Of a DNA stretch of 64,000 bases, positions 25,285 through 34,205 are shown piece after piece. This stretch comes from JBMDXK01 sp048594375 (GTDB taxonomy: Bacteria; Pseudomonadota; Alphaproteobacteria; Rhizobiales; Methylopilaceae): NCBI GenBank assembly GCA_048594375.1, contig JBMDXK010000041.1, forward strand, positions 73,331 through 137,330, given 5' to 3'. The position numbers and the translations under genes are program-made. Positions within the stretch are counted from its first letter, which is position 1. Every line of letters starts with the position of its first letter. The notes below the pieces were generated by a model. It saw only the letters and a list, made by a program, of their open reading frames with translations, was not told where the DNA came from and made no database searches.

Positions 25285-25449
25285 ATGCCAGAACAACAAA
25301 AAAATACTGAACAGCAAGGCAGGCAAAGAACCACCATGCGTGCCGTCGCCGCATCACGGGATGCTGCCCAAAAACACAAATATGCCCTTGCTTTCTGGAT
25401 GTTTGCAGGATTTGCCCTTTACATGACGCTCTTTGTACCGCCTGTGTGA
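25285..25449 (+). CDS. Small single-span membrane protein, unknown
   Basis: The 54-residue frame begins MPEQQKNTEQQGRQ, a polar N-terminus of about 33 residues, and ends in one transmembrane segment (YALAFWMFAGFALYMTLFV). I know no family for it. A strong terminator 84 bases downstream in the same direction supports a real transcript. The start is uncertain: an in-frame ATG at 25255 would add ten residues, and AGGGG lies about ten bases before 25285. It stands alone between flgE and a MATE gene. Confidence 0.5.
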   Translation: MPEQQKNTEQQGRQRTTMRAVAASRDAAQKHKYALAFWMFAGFALYMTLFVPPV

Positions 25450-25532
25450 TTTTTTGAAATTTTAGACAGGTGATTTTTTAAAGTTTAAACAACAGAACTG
25501 CCTCACAAGGCAGCGTCCTCCAAAAACCATAG

Positions 25533-25576
25533 CCCCTTGTGCCACAGACCCCCCCAATGGCACGAGGGGTATTTTT
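25533..25576 (+). terminator. Strong rho-independent terminator, probably bidirectional
   Basis: CCCCTTGTGCCA and TGGCACGAGGGG pair over 12 bp with one wobble, followed by TATTTTTATG on the plus strand. It serves the gene at 25285, and in the other direction, 9 bases past the MATE stop, may end that gene too. Confidence 0.8.
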
Positions 25577-25584
25577 ATGCGGCC

Positions 25585-26994
25585 TCACACCTTCAAGGCT
25601 TGGCGCTCAAGCCTGTTAATCACCCAGTAGCCAGCAACAACACCCGCAATCCCAAATGTGACGGCGCCAATAGCCTGACCCACCAGCGCGCCGCGTGCGC
25701 CATACCACAGCGCACCCAGAGCAACAAAAGGCATGGTTCCTACGGTGGTTTTTCCCCAGTTAAAAGCCGTAGAGAGCGCCGGATAACCCAATGTGTTGAA
25801 CGCGGCATTGCTCACAAACGATGCACCATGGAAAATCCACGACAAGGTAATGAAAACAATAAAGAAAGAAACAAGGGATGCCGCCTCTCCCGTAGCGCCC
25901 ATGGCGCGCAAAATGTAAGGCTCTAGCACCATCATCACCGGCCAGATGCTCACGGTATAAACACCACAAACCAGCAGAGCATTGCTCAGAACACTGCGCA
26001 CCCGGTCAAAGGCACCAGCTCCAAGATTTTGCCCTAAAATAGGCCCTATGGCTCCCGAAAGCGCAAACAATGCCCCAAATACCACGGGTATCAAGCGGGT
26101 TATCATCACCAGACCTGCCACGGCGGCATCCCCAAATGGCGCAACCTTGGCCGTCACATAACTGTTGGCTATCGGGGTGGCAACATTGGTCAGAACCGCC
26201 GGTACTGCAATACCCCAGATAGGGCGGGTAAACACTTTAAAATCCCGCACAGCAAAACGGGTAAGCAGCCCATGGTTCACAATGCAGAAATAAAAACCCG
26301 CGGCCATCATGGCCACACGCGCAACACCCCCCACCAAGGCTACGCCTTCAATTCCCCAGTCAAACACAAACAACACAACCGGATCCAGCGCCGCCGCTGA
26401 AACGGCTCCGGCCAGTGTCACATGCATGGCGCGGCGGCCATCACCCACAGCGCGCAACAGGCCGGTTGTGGCCATTCCCAGCATCAACGCGGTTGCAGAG
26501 GGCAGAGAAATCCATAAAAATACCAGCGCCTTAGACGCTGTTTGGCCTTGCGCACCCATCAGGGAAAGAAAGGTTGGAGCTGCAAAGGCCATCAAAGCCG
26601 AAGAAACAATCCCCGCCACAGCTGCATGGCCGAGAAAAGCCGTTGCGATCCGGTGGGCTTTTTCGCGTCTGCCTTTTCCCAAAGCGCGCGAAACCAGTGC
26701 GGTTCCCGCAATGGAGATGCCGATTCCAACGGAAACCAGCAGAAAAAAGGCCGTACTCGCAAAACCGACCGCCGCCGTGAGGGTTGCATCATTCAACATC
26801 CCCACATAAATAATGTTAACGAGATCCACTACAAAAATGGCAAATAGACCCACAGCGCCCATGGCTGTCATGGAGAGGGTATGCCGTAAAATGGAACCTT
26901 GTAGAAACACAGGGCGCGGTGGTGCAACAACAAGATCATCTTGCGCAATATCTGCCCCCGATACGGGTGGAGCAATCCTGTTTTCGTCCTGCAT
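25585..26994 (-). CDS. MATE family efflux transporter
   Basis: A 469-residue inner-membrane exporter with about twelve spans in two homologous halves, expected to export organic cations or drugs in exchange for sodium or protons. Family features include the first span MTAMGAVGLFAIFVVDLVNIIYVG, ASTAFFLLVSVGIGISIAGTALVSRALG and, in the second half, FGDAAVAGLVMITRLIPVV. A charged N-terminal stretch of about 45 residues precedes the first span. ATG 26994 is preferred to TTG 27006. The substrate is unknown. It lies between a terminator on each side, so it is probably monocistronic. Confidence 0.92.
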   Translation of the reverse strand: MQDENRIAPPVSGADIAQDDLVVAPPRPVFLQGSILRHTLSMTAMGAVGLFAIFVVDLVNIIYVGMLNDATLTAAVGFASTAFFLLVSVGIGISIAGTALVSRALGKGRREKAHRIATAFLGHAAVAGIVSSALMAFAAPTFLSLMGAQGQTASKALVFLWISLPSATALMLGMATTGLLRAVGDGRRAMHVTLAGAVSAAALDPVVLFVFDWGIEGVALVGGVARVAMMAAGFYFCIVNHGLLTRFAVRDFKVFTRPIWGIAVPAVLTNVATPIANSYVTAKVAPFGDAAVAGLVMITRLIPVVFGALFALSGAIGPILGQNLGAGAFDRVRSVLSNALLVCGVYTVSIWPVMMVLEPYILRAMGATGEAASLVSFFIVFITLSWIFHGASFVSNAAFNTLGYPALSTAFNWGKTTVGTMPFVALGALWYGARGALVGQAIGAVTFGIAGVVAGYWVINRLERQALKV

Positions 26995-27044
26995 GATACG
27001 GTGCAATCCTTGACGGTGCGCCTGCGGTTATGCCGCAAACAGAT

Positions 27045-27074
27045 AAAAAACGGCACACCTGTTCAAGGTGCGCC
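27045..27074 (-). terminator. Rho-independent terminator of the IalB-like gene
   Basis: On the minus strand GGCGCACCT, TGAAC and AGGTGTGCC pair over 9 bp with one wobble, then GTTTTTTAT. It is 35 bases after the stop at 27109. Confidence 0.82.
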
Positions 27075-27108
27075 GGAACCGGATGCAAGCAGTAGCTTCC
27101 AAATCAGG

Positions 27109-27645
27109 CTATTTCAGGGAATCGTAGCCTTCCGTGAAACCTTTAAGAGACAACGGAATACCTATGCCTTCTTCAGGCGTTTGAAAAATAATGAACGTTG
27201 CGCCTTTTCCAGTGCGAAGCTGGGTAATCAGTTCATTTTCCAGAACCACCTCGGCAACGCAACCGTTGGGCAGGCACCGTACAAAACCCGCCCGGCCAAT
27301 ATCCGCATTATCCACACGCAAGCCAAGACCCGCAGGCAGCAACACGCCCAGAGGCGCAAGAATCCGCATCAATTTATTTTTGCCATCAGCGGTTTTCAGC
27401 ACAATCACAGACAAGCCCACATTGGGGCGATCTTCCGCTGTGACGCTCTGCACCAGCGCGCACTGCTCTGAAGGCGCGCCTGTTGGCGTATCACAGCGAA
27501 TCTGCCAATCCCCGAAAGTGGACTTCAACGCGCCTTGCGCCGCCGCAGGAACGGGTGAAAAACCCGTAAGCACAATTGCGCTAACCATCAGAGATAAAAA
27601 AGAAAACCGGCAAATAGAAAAAAGACGGTAAGAAAATGTGCGCAC
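27109..27645 (-). CDS. Invasion-associated locus B (IalB) family protein
   Basis: The 178-residue exported protein belongs to the IalB family, named after a Bartonella protein linked to erythrocyte invasion but widespread in free-living alphaproteobacteria, where the role is unclear. It has a signal peptide (hydrophobic FLSLMVSAIVLTGF, cleavage near AAA) and the family features FGDWQIRCDTP, EQCALVQSV, PLGVLLPAGLGLRVDN, FVRCLPNGCVAEV. The four cysteines fit the family's two disulfides. GTG 27645 has AGGTGG upstream and is preferred to TTG 27675. It is probably monocistronic. Confidence 0.88.
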   Translation of the reverse strand: MRTFSYRLFSICRFSFLSLMVSAIVLTGFSPVPAAAQGALKSTFGDWQIRCDTPTGAPSEQCALVQSVTAEDRPNVGLSVIVLKTADGKNKLMRILAPLGVLLPAGLGLRVDNADIGRAGFVRCLPNGCVAEVVLENELITQLRTGKGATFIIFQTPEEGIGIPLSLKGFTEGYDSLK

Positions 27646-27988
27646 GTTGAAGGATCCACCTAAGAAGCAGGGCAAAACAATGAAAGTAAATGTTTACTAA
27701 CTCTATCCGGTATCAGACAAGCCCCCAGAGTCAAGCAAAATTATTTACAGTTACTAAATGGTAAATCTGAAACATCCCTTATACCGACGGATGCTAAACT
27801 AAAAAATCACTCCAGAAAGCAGCTTCTGCACATGGCTCGCGCCCATATGCCGCATGAAGAGTGCGATAGCCCATATTGCAGGCAGAGAAGAGTTGTGTTT
27901 CAAGAATATCTATGTTCGTGCGTAGTGGAAGATTCTTTTTGCACTGCGTTTTATCACTCACTATTAAAATGAAGAAAGCGGTTTGGGC
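27646..27988. other. Intergenic region before coxB
   Basis: About 340 AT-rich bases between divergent genes. Apart from the coxB promoter candidate at 27939-27967 I see no gene or RNA. A TTTAC and GTAAA inverted repeat near 27745-27765 could be an operator, but is short. Confidence 0.5.
27939..27967 (+). promoter_or_regulatory. Candidate promoter of the cytochrome oxidase operon
   Basis: TTGCAC, 17 bases and TATTAA, ending 21 bases before the coxB ATG. The match is moderate; the leader would be about 15 bases. Confidence 0.33.
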
Positions 27989-28858
27989 ATGACATTCGCT
28001 CATAGCTTTGCCAAACGGGCATTTATGGCGCTGGCTCTGATGTTTGCAGGGATCCATACAGCCTTGGCCAACACTGGCACAGGAATAGCTGCTCCATGGC
28101 AGCTGGGGTTTCAAGGTGCTGTTACGCCAATTGCAGAGCAGATTCATAATTTCCATAATCTGGTTCTTATCATCATTACGGCGGTAGTGATTTTTGTTCT
28201 GGCACTGCTCATTATATGCGCGGTGCGTTTTCGGGCAAAACGCAATCCGAATCCTTCCAAAACCACGCACCATGTGGCGCTGGAAGTGGCATGGACAATC
28301 ATTCCGGTATTGATTCTTGTAGTGATTGCTGCGCCGTCTTTCCGGTTGTTGTATGCACAATATGACATTCCGACACCGGATCTCACCATCAAATCAACCG
28401 GCCACCAATGGTATTGGAACTACGAATATCAGGCGGGTGGTGTGATTGGCGAAGGTGATGAGCTGACCTTTGATTCTGTCATGCTGAAAGACGATGAAAT
28501 CACCGATAAGGCAACGCAGCCACGGTTGCTCAGCGTTGATAACGAAGTGGTGGTGCCGGTCAATAAAAATGTGCGCATCCTGGTGACTGCTGCGGATGTG
28601 ATCCATGCGTTCGCTGTGCCTTCTTTCGGCATAAAAACGGATGGCGTTCCGGGTCGTCTTAACGAGACATGGTTCCGGGCGGAGAAAGTCGGTGTTTACT
28701 ATGGCCAATGCTCTGAAATGTGCGGCCGGGATCACGCTTTCATGCCCATTGCTGTGCGCGTTGTCAGTGACGAAGATTTCCAGGCCTGGCTTGCGCAAGC
28801 CAAACAGAAATTTGCGGTTACTGCCAGCCCTGCACAGTTTGCAGACGCTGTTCGCTAA
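27989..28858 (+). CDS. ctaC: Cytochrome c oxidase subunit II
   Basis: Subunit II of the aa3 oxidase accepts electrons from cytochrome c through its CuA centre. The 289-residue precursor has a signal peptide (cleavage likely after ALA near residue 27) and two membrane spans (residues about 50-75 and 90-115). The periplasmic cupredoxin domain contains the aromatic stretch GHQWYWNYEY, the first His ligand in ADVIHAFAVPSFGIK, and the CuA loop YYGQCSEMCGRDHAFMPI. ATG 27989 lacks a strong Shine-Dalgarno. It begins the operon ctaC, ctaD, ctaB, a coxF-like gene, ctaG, ctaE, surf1. Confidence 0.96.
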   Translation: MTFAHSFAKRAFMALALMFAGIHTALANTGTGIAAPWQLGFQGAVTPIAEQIHNFHNLVLIIITAVVIFVLALLIICAVRFRAKRNPNPSKTTHHVALEVAWTIIPVLILVVIAAPSFRLLYAQYDIPTPDLTIKSTGHQWYWNYEYQAGGVIGEGDELTFDSVMLKDDEITDKATQPRLLSVDNEVVVPVNKNVRILVTAADVIHAFAVPSFGIKTDGVPGRLNETWFRAEKVGVYYGQCSEMCGRDHAFMPIAVRVVSDEDFQAWLAQAKQKFAVTASPAQFADAVR

Positions 28859-28897
28859 CATTTAAAACTGACTTCAAAAGGGTTGAGGCATATTCCA

Positions 28898-30502
28898 ATG
28901 GCCAGCACCATAGCCAATACTGCTCATGCAGAGCATAGCCATCCAACCGGTTGGCGCCGTTATTTTTACTCTACCAACCATAAAGACATCGGTCTGATGT
29001 ACTTGTGGTTTGCAATTTTCACCGGCATCGTCGGTGGCGCACTTTCTGTGGGTATCCGCATGGAATTGCAAGAGCCGGGGATGCAGTATTTTGCAGATCC
29101 GCACATGTTCAACGTGTTCGCCACTGCCCACGGACTTATCATGATCTTCTTCATGGTCATGCCCGCGCTGATTGGTGGTTTCGCCAACTATTTTGTGCCG
29201 CTCATGGTGGGGGCGCCTGATATGGCATTTCCGCGGATGAACAACATTTCCTTCTGGTTGTTGCCATTTGCGTTTATCTTGCTCGTCATGTCCATGTTTG
29301 TACCCGGTCCTGCCGGTTCAAATGGTATTGGTGGTGGCTGGACAATCTATCCGCCGCTTTCAACATCGGGTCAGCCTGGGCCAGCAATGGATTTCGCTAT
29401 CCTGTCGCTGCACGTTGCGGGTATTTCCTCCATTCTGGGTGCGATTAACTTCATCACCACCATCTTCAACATGCGCGCACCGGGCATGACGCTGCACAAA
29501 ACGCCGCTGTTTGCCTGGAGTGTGCTGGTAACGGCTTTCCTGTTGCTGTTGTCTCTTCCTGTTCTGGCAGGTGCCATCACCATGCTGCTGACAGACCGTA
29601 ACTTCGGCACAACCTTCTTTGCCCCAGAAGGCGGCGGTGATCCGATCCTGTTCCAGCATCTGTTCTGGTTCTTCGGCCATCCTGAAGTGTATATCATGAT
29701 CCTTCCCGCCTTCGGAGCGATCAGCCACATTGTTTCCACCTTCTCGCGCAAGCCAATTTTTGGTTATCTCGGCATGGTGTATGCTATGGTGGCAATCGGT
29801 GTTGTCGGGTTTGTGGTATGGGCGCACCATATGTACACTTCCGGTATTTCCGTAAACACCCAAGCTTACTTCGTGTTTGCAACCATGGTGATTGCAGTGC
29901 CAACCGGCGTGAAAATCTTCTCGTGGATTGCAACAATGTGGGGCGGTTCAATCCAGTTCCGCACGCCAATGATTTGGGCAATCGGGTTTATCTTCCTCTT
30001 TACTGTGGGAGGGGTTACCGGCGTTGTGTTAGCAAATGCGGGTGTAAACCGCGCGCTGCATGATACCTATTATGTGGTGGCACATTTCCATTATGTGTTG
30101 TCATTGGGTGCAGTGTTTGCAATCTTTGCCGCATGGTATTACTGGTTCCCGAAAATGTTCGGTTACATGTATTCCGAAACCATCGCCAATATCCATTTCC
30201 TGCTCTTGTTCGTGGGCGTGAACCTTGTGTTCTTCCCGCAGCATTTCTTGGGTCTGGCTGGAATGCCGCGCCGCTATGTGGATTATCCCGATGTTTATGC
30301 AGGATGGAATTTTGTTTCTTCCATCGGGTCTTACATCTCCGCATTCAGCGTATTGGTGTTTCTGTTCGGTGTCGTTATGGCATTTGTACGCAAAGTACCG
30401 GCCGGCAATAACCCATGGGGTGATGGCGCAACAACGCTGGAATGGACATTGTCTTCTCCACCGCCGTTCCATCAATTTGAAACGCTGCCCCGCGTGAAGT
30501 AA
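28898..30502 (+). CDS. ctaD: Cytochrome c oxidase subunit I
   Basis: The catalytic subunit carries haem a, haem a3 and CuB, and pumps protons. The 534-residue protein has twelve predicted spans. It begins after a short polar stretch with WRRYFYSTNHKDIGLMYL, and shows the haem-ligand region ATAHGLIMIFFMVMP, the D-channel Glu in WFFGHPEVYIMILP, the HH CuB ligands in VVWAHHMYTSG, and VVAHFHYVLSLGAVF with further haem ligands. GHPEV marks the A1 type. ATG 28898 is chosen over TTG 28883. A hairpin follows before ctaB. Confidence 0.97.
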   Translation: MASTIANTAHAEHSHPTGWRRYFYSTNHKDIGLMYLWFAIFTGIVGGALSVGIRMELQEPGMQYFADPHMFNVFATAHGLIMIFFMVMPALIGGFANYFVPLMVGAPDMAFPRMNNISFWLLPFAFILLVMSMFVPGPAGSNGIGGGWTIYPPLSTSGQPGPAMDFAILSLHVAGISSILGAINFITTIFNMRAPGMTLHKTPLFAWSVLVTAFLLLLSLPVLAGAITMLLTDRNFGTTFFAPEGGGDPILFQHLFWFFGHPEVYIMILPAFGAISHIVSTFSRKPIFGYLGMVYAMVAIGVVGFVVWAHHMYTSGISVNTQAYFVFATMVIAVPTGVKIFSWIATMWGGSIQFRTPMIWAIGFIFLFTVGGVTGVVLANAGVNRALHDTYYVVAHFHYVLSLGAVFAIFAAWYYWFPKMFGYMYSETIANIHFLLLFVGVNLVFFPQHFLGLAGMPRRYVDYPDVYAGWNFVSSIGSYISAFSVLVFLFGVVMAFVRKVPAGNNPWGDGATTLEWTLSSPPPFHQFETLPRVK

Positions 30503-30512
30503 TCAAGCAATA

Positions 30513-30560
30513 ACGGGGTACACGCCACACGGTGTGTACCCCGTGACAACAAGTGTTTTT
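30513..30560 (+). terminator. Hairpin between ctaD and ctaB
   Basis: ACGGGGTACAC and GTGTACCCCGT pair perfectly over 11 bp with a 10-base loop. GTGTTTTTTGC comes ten bases later. A second stem (TTTTTTGC with GCAAAAAA, and GATGC with GCATC) lies at 30554-30598. Together they may partly terminate or stabilise the transcript. Confidence 0.55.
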
Positions 30561-30643
30561 TGCCATGATGCGCATCAGGAAGCATCAGCGCAAAAAACAT
30601 TTTTCCAAGTGTTCCTAACGGACAGTATTTTATTGAATGCACA

Positions 30644-31579
30644 ATGAGCCAGTCACCCAGAATAGCGAAAGAAATGATGGTTAGACCAGCCTATGAGCCG
30701 GCAGAAGTTGCCGATTATATTGCGCTGCTCAAGCCGCGTGTGATGTCGCTTGTGGTGTTTACGGCTCTCGTGGGTATTGTGTTGGCTCCGGGCGCGCTGC
30801 ATCCGTTGTTGGGTATTATTGCGCTCTTGTGCATTGCTATTGGTGCGGGTGCATCCGGAGCGCTGAATATGTGGTGGGATGCGGATATTGATGCCGTCAT
30901 GTCGCGTACCCAGAAACGCCCCATACCCGCAGGACGGATGCAGGATAAGGAAGCGCTCGCATTTGGAATGACACTGAGCGTTGGTTCCGTGTTGGTGCTG
31001 GGTCTGGCAACAAATTGGATTGCAGCATTCTTGCTGGCGTTCACCATTTTCTTTTATGTGGTGATCTATACCATGTGGCTGAAGCGTTCTACGCCCCAGA
31101 ACATTGTGATTGGTGGCGCTGCGGGTGCTTTTCCTCCGATGGTGGGCTGGGCGGCTGTAACCGGAAATGTCAGTCTCGAAAGCGCCATACTGGTAGCGAT
31201 TATTTTCTTTTGGACACCGGCACATTTCTGGGCGCTAGCGCTGCTTAAATCCGATGATTACGCCAAAGCGGGCGTGCCAATGTTGCCGGTGGTAGCCGGT
31301 GAGCCGCAAACCCGTAAACAAATTCTGGCTTATGCTGTTGTAACGGCATTGGTAGCATTGCTGCCCTATGCTCTTGGTTTTGGCGGTATGGCTTATGGTG
31401 CCACGGCTGTCATTTTAGGGATTGCGTTTGTTGCGTTTGCTGCCCGTGTTTATCGTTTTGAAACAGGGGATAAAGCGCGCGTAGCCGCCGGAAAACTGTT
31501 TGCTTTTTCGCTTGTTTATCTTTTTTCATTGTTTGCCGTGCTTTTGGGTGAGCATCTTGTTAATCAGTGGGGAATGTGA
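30644..31579 (+). CDS. ctaB: Protohaem IX farnesyltransferase (haem O synthase)
   Basis: This UbiA-family membrane enzyme adds farnesyl to haem B, the first step to haem A. The 311-residue product has seven to nine spans. The N-terminal LLKPRVMSLVVFTALVG and the prenyl-diphosphate-binding motif NMWWDADIDAVMSRTQKRP (N...DxxxD) are visible, with a second Asp-rich loop near SDDYAKAGVPMLPVV. It lies in its usual place in the oxidase operon, and its stop overlaps the ATG of the next gene by one base (TGATG). Confidence 0.96.
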   Translation: MSQSPRIAKEMMVRPAYEPAEVADYIALLKPRVMSLVVFTALVGIVLAPGALHPLLGIIALLCIAIGAGASGALNMWWDADIDAVMSRTQKRPIPAGRMQDKEALAFGMTLSVGSVLVLGLATNWIAAFLLAFTIFFYVVIYTMWLKRSTPQNIVIGGAAGAFPPMVGWAAVTGNVSLESAILVAIIFFWTPAHFWALALLKSDDYAKAGVPMLPVVAGEPQTRKQILAYAVVTALVALLPYALGFGGMAYGATAVILGIAFVAFAARVYRFETGDKARVAAGKLFAFSLVYLFSLFAVLLGEHLVNQWGM

Positions 31580-31755
31580 TGGTGGATCAACCTCAGGATA
31601 ATCCAGAAAATGGCGTTATTCTAACGCCCGAACAGGAAAAGCGCCGCCGCACTCGCAATATTGCCATTGCATTGGTGCTGGTTGGTTTGGCTGTTCTGTT
31701 TTATGTACTGACAGTTGTACGTTTGGGAGGAGATGTGCTTAACCGCGCATTTTAA
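31579..31755 (+). CDS. CoxF-like small membrane protein
   Basis: The 58-residue product has a polar, basic N-terminus (EQEKRRRTRNIA) and one transmembrane segment (IALVLVGLAVLFYVLTVVRLGG). Small single-span proteins at this place between ctaB and ctaG in alphaproteobacterial oxidase operons are called CoxF; the naming rests mainly on position and size. ATG 31579 overlaps the ctaB stop by one base, so its translation is coupled. It ends six bases before ctaG. Confidence 0.75.
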   Translation: MVDQPQDNPENGVILTPEQEKRRRTRNIAIALVLVGLAVLFYVLTVVRLGGDVLNRAF

Positions 31756-31761
31756 ACCGCT

Positions 31762-32364
31762 ATGACCGAAGCACCGCACACACGGCAAGGAAAAAGCAGC
31801 AATGGCAGGGTGGCATTTTTATGCACGCTCTTTTTTGCTACAATGCTTGGTGTTTCTTACGCTGCGGTGCCGCTTTATGATTTGTTTTGCCGCGTTACCG
31901 GTTTTGGCGGCACGCCAATGATTGCAGAAAGTGCGCCTGAACAGCTTGGCAAGCGCAAGGTGCTGGTGCGGTTTGATACCAATGTTGCACCAGGGCTTTC
32001 GTGGAGTTTCAAGCCGGAAATGCGTCAGCGGGAAGTGACCTTAGGCGAAACGGTACTGGTGAATTATGTGGTGACCAACACTTCTTCTCAGGAAAGTTGG
32101 GGTACGGCCAGCTATAATGTTACGCCAGAGCTTTCAGGAAGCTATTTTGCGAAATTGCAATGTTTCTGCTTTACCAGCCAATCCTTGGGGGCAGGGGAGA
32201 GCATGACGATGCCGGTTGTATTTTTTGTTGATCCCGCAATGGATGAGGATAAAAATCTCGACAAGATTAACACCATTACACTTTCCTACACTTTTTTTGC
32301 TGCAAAAAAACCTGTGAATGCCGCGCAGAAAGCAGCTGAAGATAATACCGAAAAACCGCTATAA
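31762..32364 (+). CDS. ctaG: Cytochrome c oxidase assembly protein CtaG (Cox11)
   Basis: CtaG delivers copper to the CuB site of subunit I. The 200-residue protein has one N-terminal span (VAFLCTLFFATMLGVSYAAVPLYDLFC), which carries the LYDLFCRVTGFGG signature, and a periplasmic immunoglobulin-like domain with the copper-binding CFCFT motif in KLQCFCFTSQSL. The C-terminus is slightly acidic and low in complexity. It lies tightly packed after the CoxF-like gene. Confidence 0.96.
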   Translation: MTEAPHTRQGKSSNGRVAFLCTLFFATMLGVSYAAVPLYDLFCRVTGFGGTPMIAESAPEQLGKRKVLVRFDTNVAPGLSWSFKPEMRQREVTLGETVLVNYVVTNTSSQESWGTASYNVTPELSGSYFAKLQCFCFTSQSLGAGESMTMPVVFFVDPAMDEDKNLDKINTITLSYTFFAAKKPVNAAQKAAEDNTEKPL

Positions 32365-32397
32365 CCCGAATAAAATGTCAATCTGGAGATGCTGACA

Positions 32398-33216
32398 ATG
32401 GCTCAGGCTCATACTAAAAATCACGATTACCACCTTGTTGATCCCAGCCCATGGCCGGCTCTGATCTCGCTGGCGGTTTTCATCCTGTGTCTGGGTGCAA
32501 TTTATTCCATGCATGGCGGTACGCCTTATTCGCTCATTCCGGGCTTTTTGTTTGTGCTGTATTGTGCCGGAATGTGGTGGCGCGATGTGGTGCGTGAAGC
32601 CCAGCAGGGAGATCATACACGCATTGTGCAATTGCATCACCGTTACGGAATGCTGCTGTTTATTGCCTCCGAAGTGATGTTCTTTGTGGCATGGTTCTGG
32701 GCTTATTTTGATGCTGCATGGTTTCCGGCCGCAGCCGAGCAATTTGCCCGTGTAGAAGCAACGGGTGGTGTCTGGCCACCTGCGAGCATTACTCCTTTTG
32801 ATCCGTGGCATTTGCCGCTGCTCAATACACTGGTGTTGTTAACATCCGGCACAACCCTGACATGGGCGCATCATGCGCTGATCCATGGTGATCGCCAAGG
32901 CATGATCCGTGGTTTGTGGGTGACCATTATTCTCGGTCTTTTGTTCTCCTGTTTGCAGGCGCTTGAATACAGCCATGCTGCATTCGGCTTTTCCGGCAAC
33001 ATCTACAGCGCCGCGTTTTATATGGCTACCGGCTTCCATGGTTTCCATGTTATTGTGGGTACGCTGTTCCTTGCCGTGTGTCTGGGTCGAGCCTACAAAG
33101 GCCACTTCACGCCGCAACAGCATCTCGGCTTTGAAGCTGCTGCGTGGTATTGGCATTTTGTTGACGTGGTCTGGCTCTTCCTGTTTGCAGCCATCTATGT
33201 GGGCAGCTACTATTAA
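32398..33216 (+). CDS. ctaE: Cytochrome c oxidase subunit III
   Basis: Subunit III stabilises the oxidase and its oxygen channel. The 272-residue protein has seven predicted spans. Family features are HDYHLVDPSPWPALISL at the N-terminus, LHHRYGMLLFIASEVMFFVAWFWAYFD with the conserved Glu, VLLTSGTTLTWAHHAL, ATGFHGFHVIVGT and AAWYWHFVDVVWLFLF at the end. ATG 32398 has GGAG nine bases upstream; ATG 32389 would touch that site. It is followed by a hairpin before surf1. Confidence 0.97.
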   Translation: MAQAHTKNHDYHLVDPSPWPALISLAVFILCLGAIYSMHGGTPYSLIPGFLFVLYCAGMWWRDVVREAQQGDHTRIVQLHHRYGMLLFIASEVMFFVAWFWAYFDAAWFPAAAEQFARVEATGGVWPPASITPFDPWHLPLLNTLVLLTSGTTLTWAHHALIHGDRQGMIRGLWVTIILGLLFSCLQALEYSHAAFGFSGNIYSAAFYMATGFHGFHVIVGTLFLAVCLGRAYKGHFTPQQHLGFEAAAWYWHFVDVVWLFLFAAIYVGSYY

Positions 33217-33237
33217 AGACACCCACAGCGGATTGAC

Positions 33238-33260
33238 AGGCGGGCAAAAGCCCGCCTTTC
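33238..33260 (+). terminator. Terminator-like hairpin between ctaE and surf1
   Basis: AGGCGGGC and GCCCGCCT form a perfect 8-bp stem with an AAAA loop, followed by TTCTCTT. It could lower the level of surf1 relative to the structural genes. Confidence 0.7.
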
Positions 33261-33305
33261 TCTTATAAAAATGCCGTTTTTTAAATCCAGTGCAGAAGCC
33301 AAGTC

Positions 33306-34058
33306 ATGAACAAGAACAGTTTTGCCGTTAATTGTGCCGTTGCCCTGACCATGATTGCCGGAATAGCGTTTTTGCTGGCGCTGGGTTCATGGCAGCTTGA
33401 TCGTCTTGCCTGGAAAGAAGGCCTGATTGCACTTGCAGAGCAAAGAGCGCAGGAAACAGCCGAAAAATTCGATACGGCGCAAGCAGCCAATGCGCCCGAA
33501 GCGTTGCATTACAAAAACGTAACGGTGACAGGGCGCTTTGAAACGGAAAAAGAAGCGTATCTTTATACCATTGTAAGCGAGCCCAAAGGTGGCACAGGCG
33601 GGCCGGGATGGTTTGTTATTACGCCCTTTGTTCTCGAAGATGGTAGTCGGGTTCTGGTCAACCGGGGTTTTGTGCCGGTGGCGCTCATGCCGGATAAAAA
33701 AGCATGGGCAGTTCAGGAAACGGAGCCATTAACTCTCAAAGGTATTGTCACTTTGAGCGAGCCACGCGGGCTGTTTGCCGCGCAGGATAATCAGCAAACC
33801 CGTGAATTTTATACCCGTGATAGCAAGGCGATAGCAGCGGTGCTGGGGGTAAAGGCGCCCGAAATGATTATTGATCGCGCGGCAGAAGGTGCGCCATCTT
33901 TGCCGCAAGCGGGAGAAACGCTCCTCGATTTTAACAACAATCATTTGGCCTATGCTTTCACCTGGTTTGCTCTTGCCGGTACGCTGACAGGATTTTTTCT
34001 GCTGTGGATAGGCACAAAAATGAAATCAAAGCGAGACAAACGGCAAGAAAACCGTTAA
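33306..34058 (+). CDS. SURF1 family cytochrome oxidase biogenesis protein
   Basis: SURF1 helps place haem a in subunit I. The 250-residue protein has two spans at its ends (near residues 5-27 and 222-242) with a periplasmic loop between them. Family motifs are LALGSWQLDRLAWKEGLI after the first span, GGPGWFVITPFVLEDGSRVLVNRGFVP in the middle, and NNHLAYAFTWFALAGTL at the second span. The C-terminus is basic. It closes the oxidase operon. Confidence 0.93.
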   Translation: MNKNSFAVNCAVALTMIAGIAFLLALGSWQLDRLAWKEGLIALAEQRAQETAEKFDTAQAANAPEALHYKNVTVTGRFETEKEAYLYTIVSEPKGGTGGPGWFVITPFVLEDGSRVLVNRGFVPVALMPDKKAWAVQETEPLTLKGIVTLSEPRGLFAAQDNQQTREFYTRDSKAIAAVLGVKAPEMIIDRAAEGAPSLPQAGETLLDFNNNHLAYAFTWFALAGTLTGFFLLWIGTKMKSKRDKRQENR

Positions 34059-34160
34059 AAAGCAGGACAATGAATTGCTTGATTGTTCCTTGAAGCAGGG
34101 TTCCGGTAAAAGGATTATTTTATTGGAAAAACTCTGCACTAAAACAAAGGCTTATAGTGA

Positions 34161-34197
34161 AAGCGCATTATTCTTTTATAATGCGTTTGCTATTGAA
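34161..34197 (+). repeat. Dispersed hairpin repeat, copy 2, before thrC
   Basis: Same blocks as the copy at 4921-4955. CGCATTAT pairs with ATAATGCG over 8 bp with a 6-base loop, followed by TTTGCT. TATAAT at 34177-34182 could be the thrC -10 box, nine bases before the repeat ends, though no -35 box fits. It may alternatively terminate surf1. Confidence 0.4.
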
Positions 34198-34205
34198 CTG
34201 CGGAA

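Noticed and set aside
27969..27992. Seven-codon leader frame overlapping the coxB start
   Set aside because: Too short and without a Shine-Dalgarno; chance overlap is likely.
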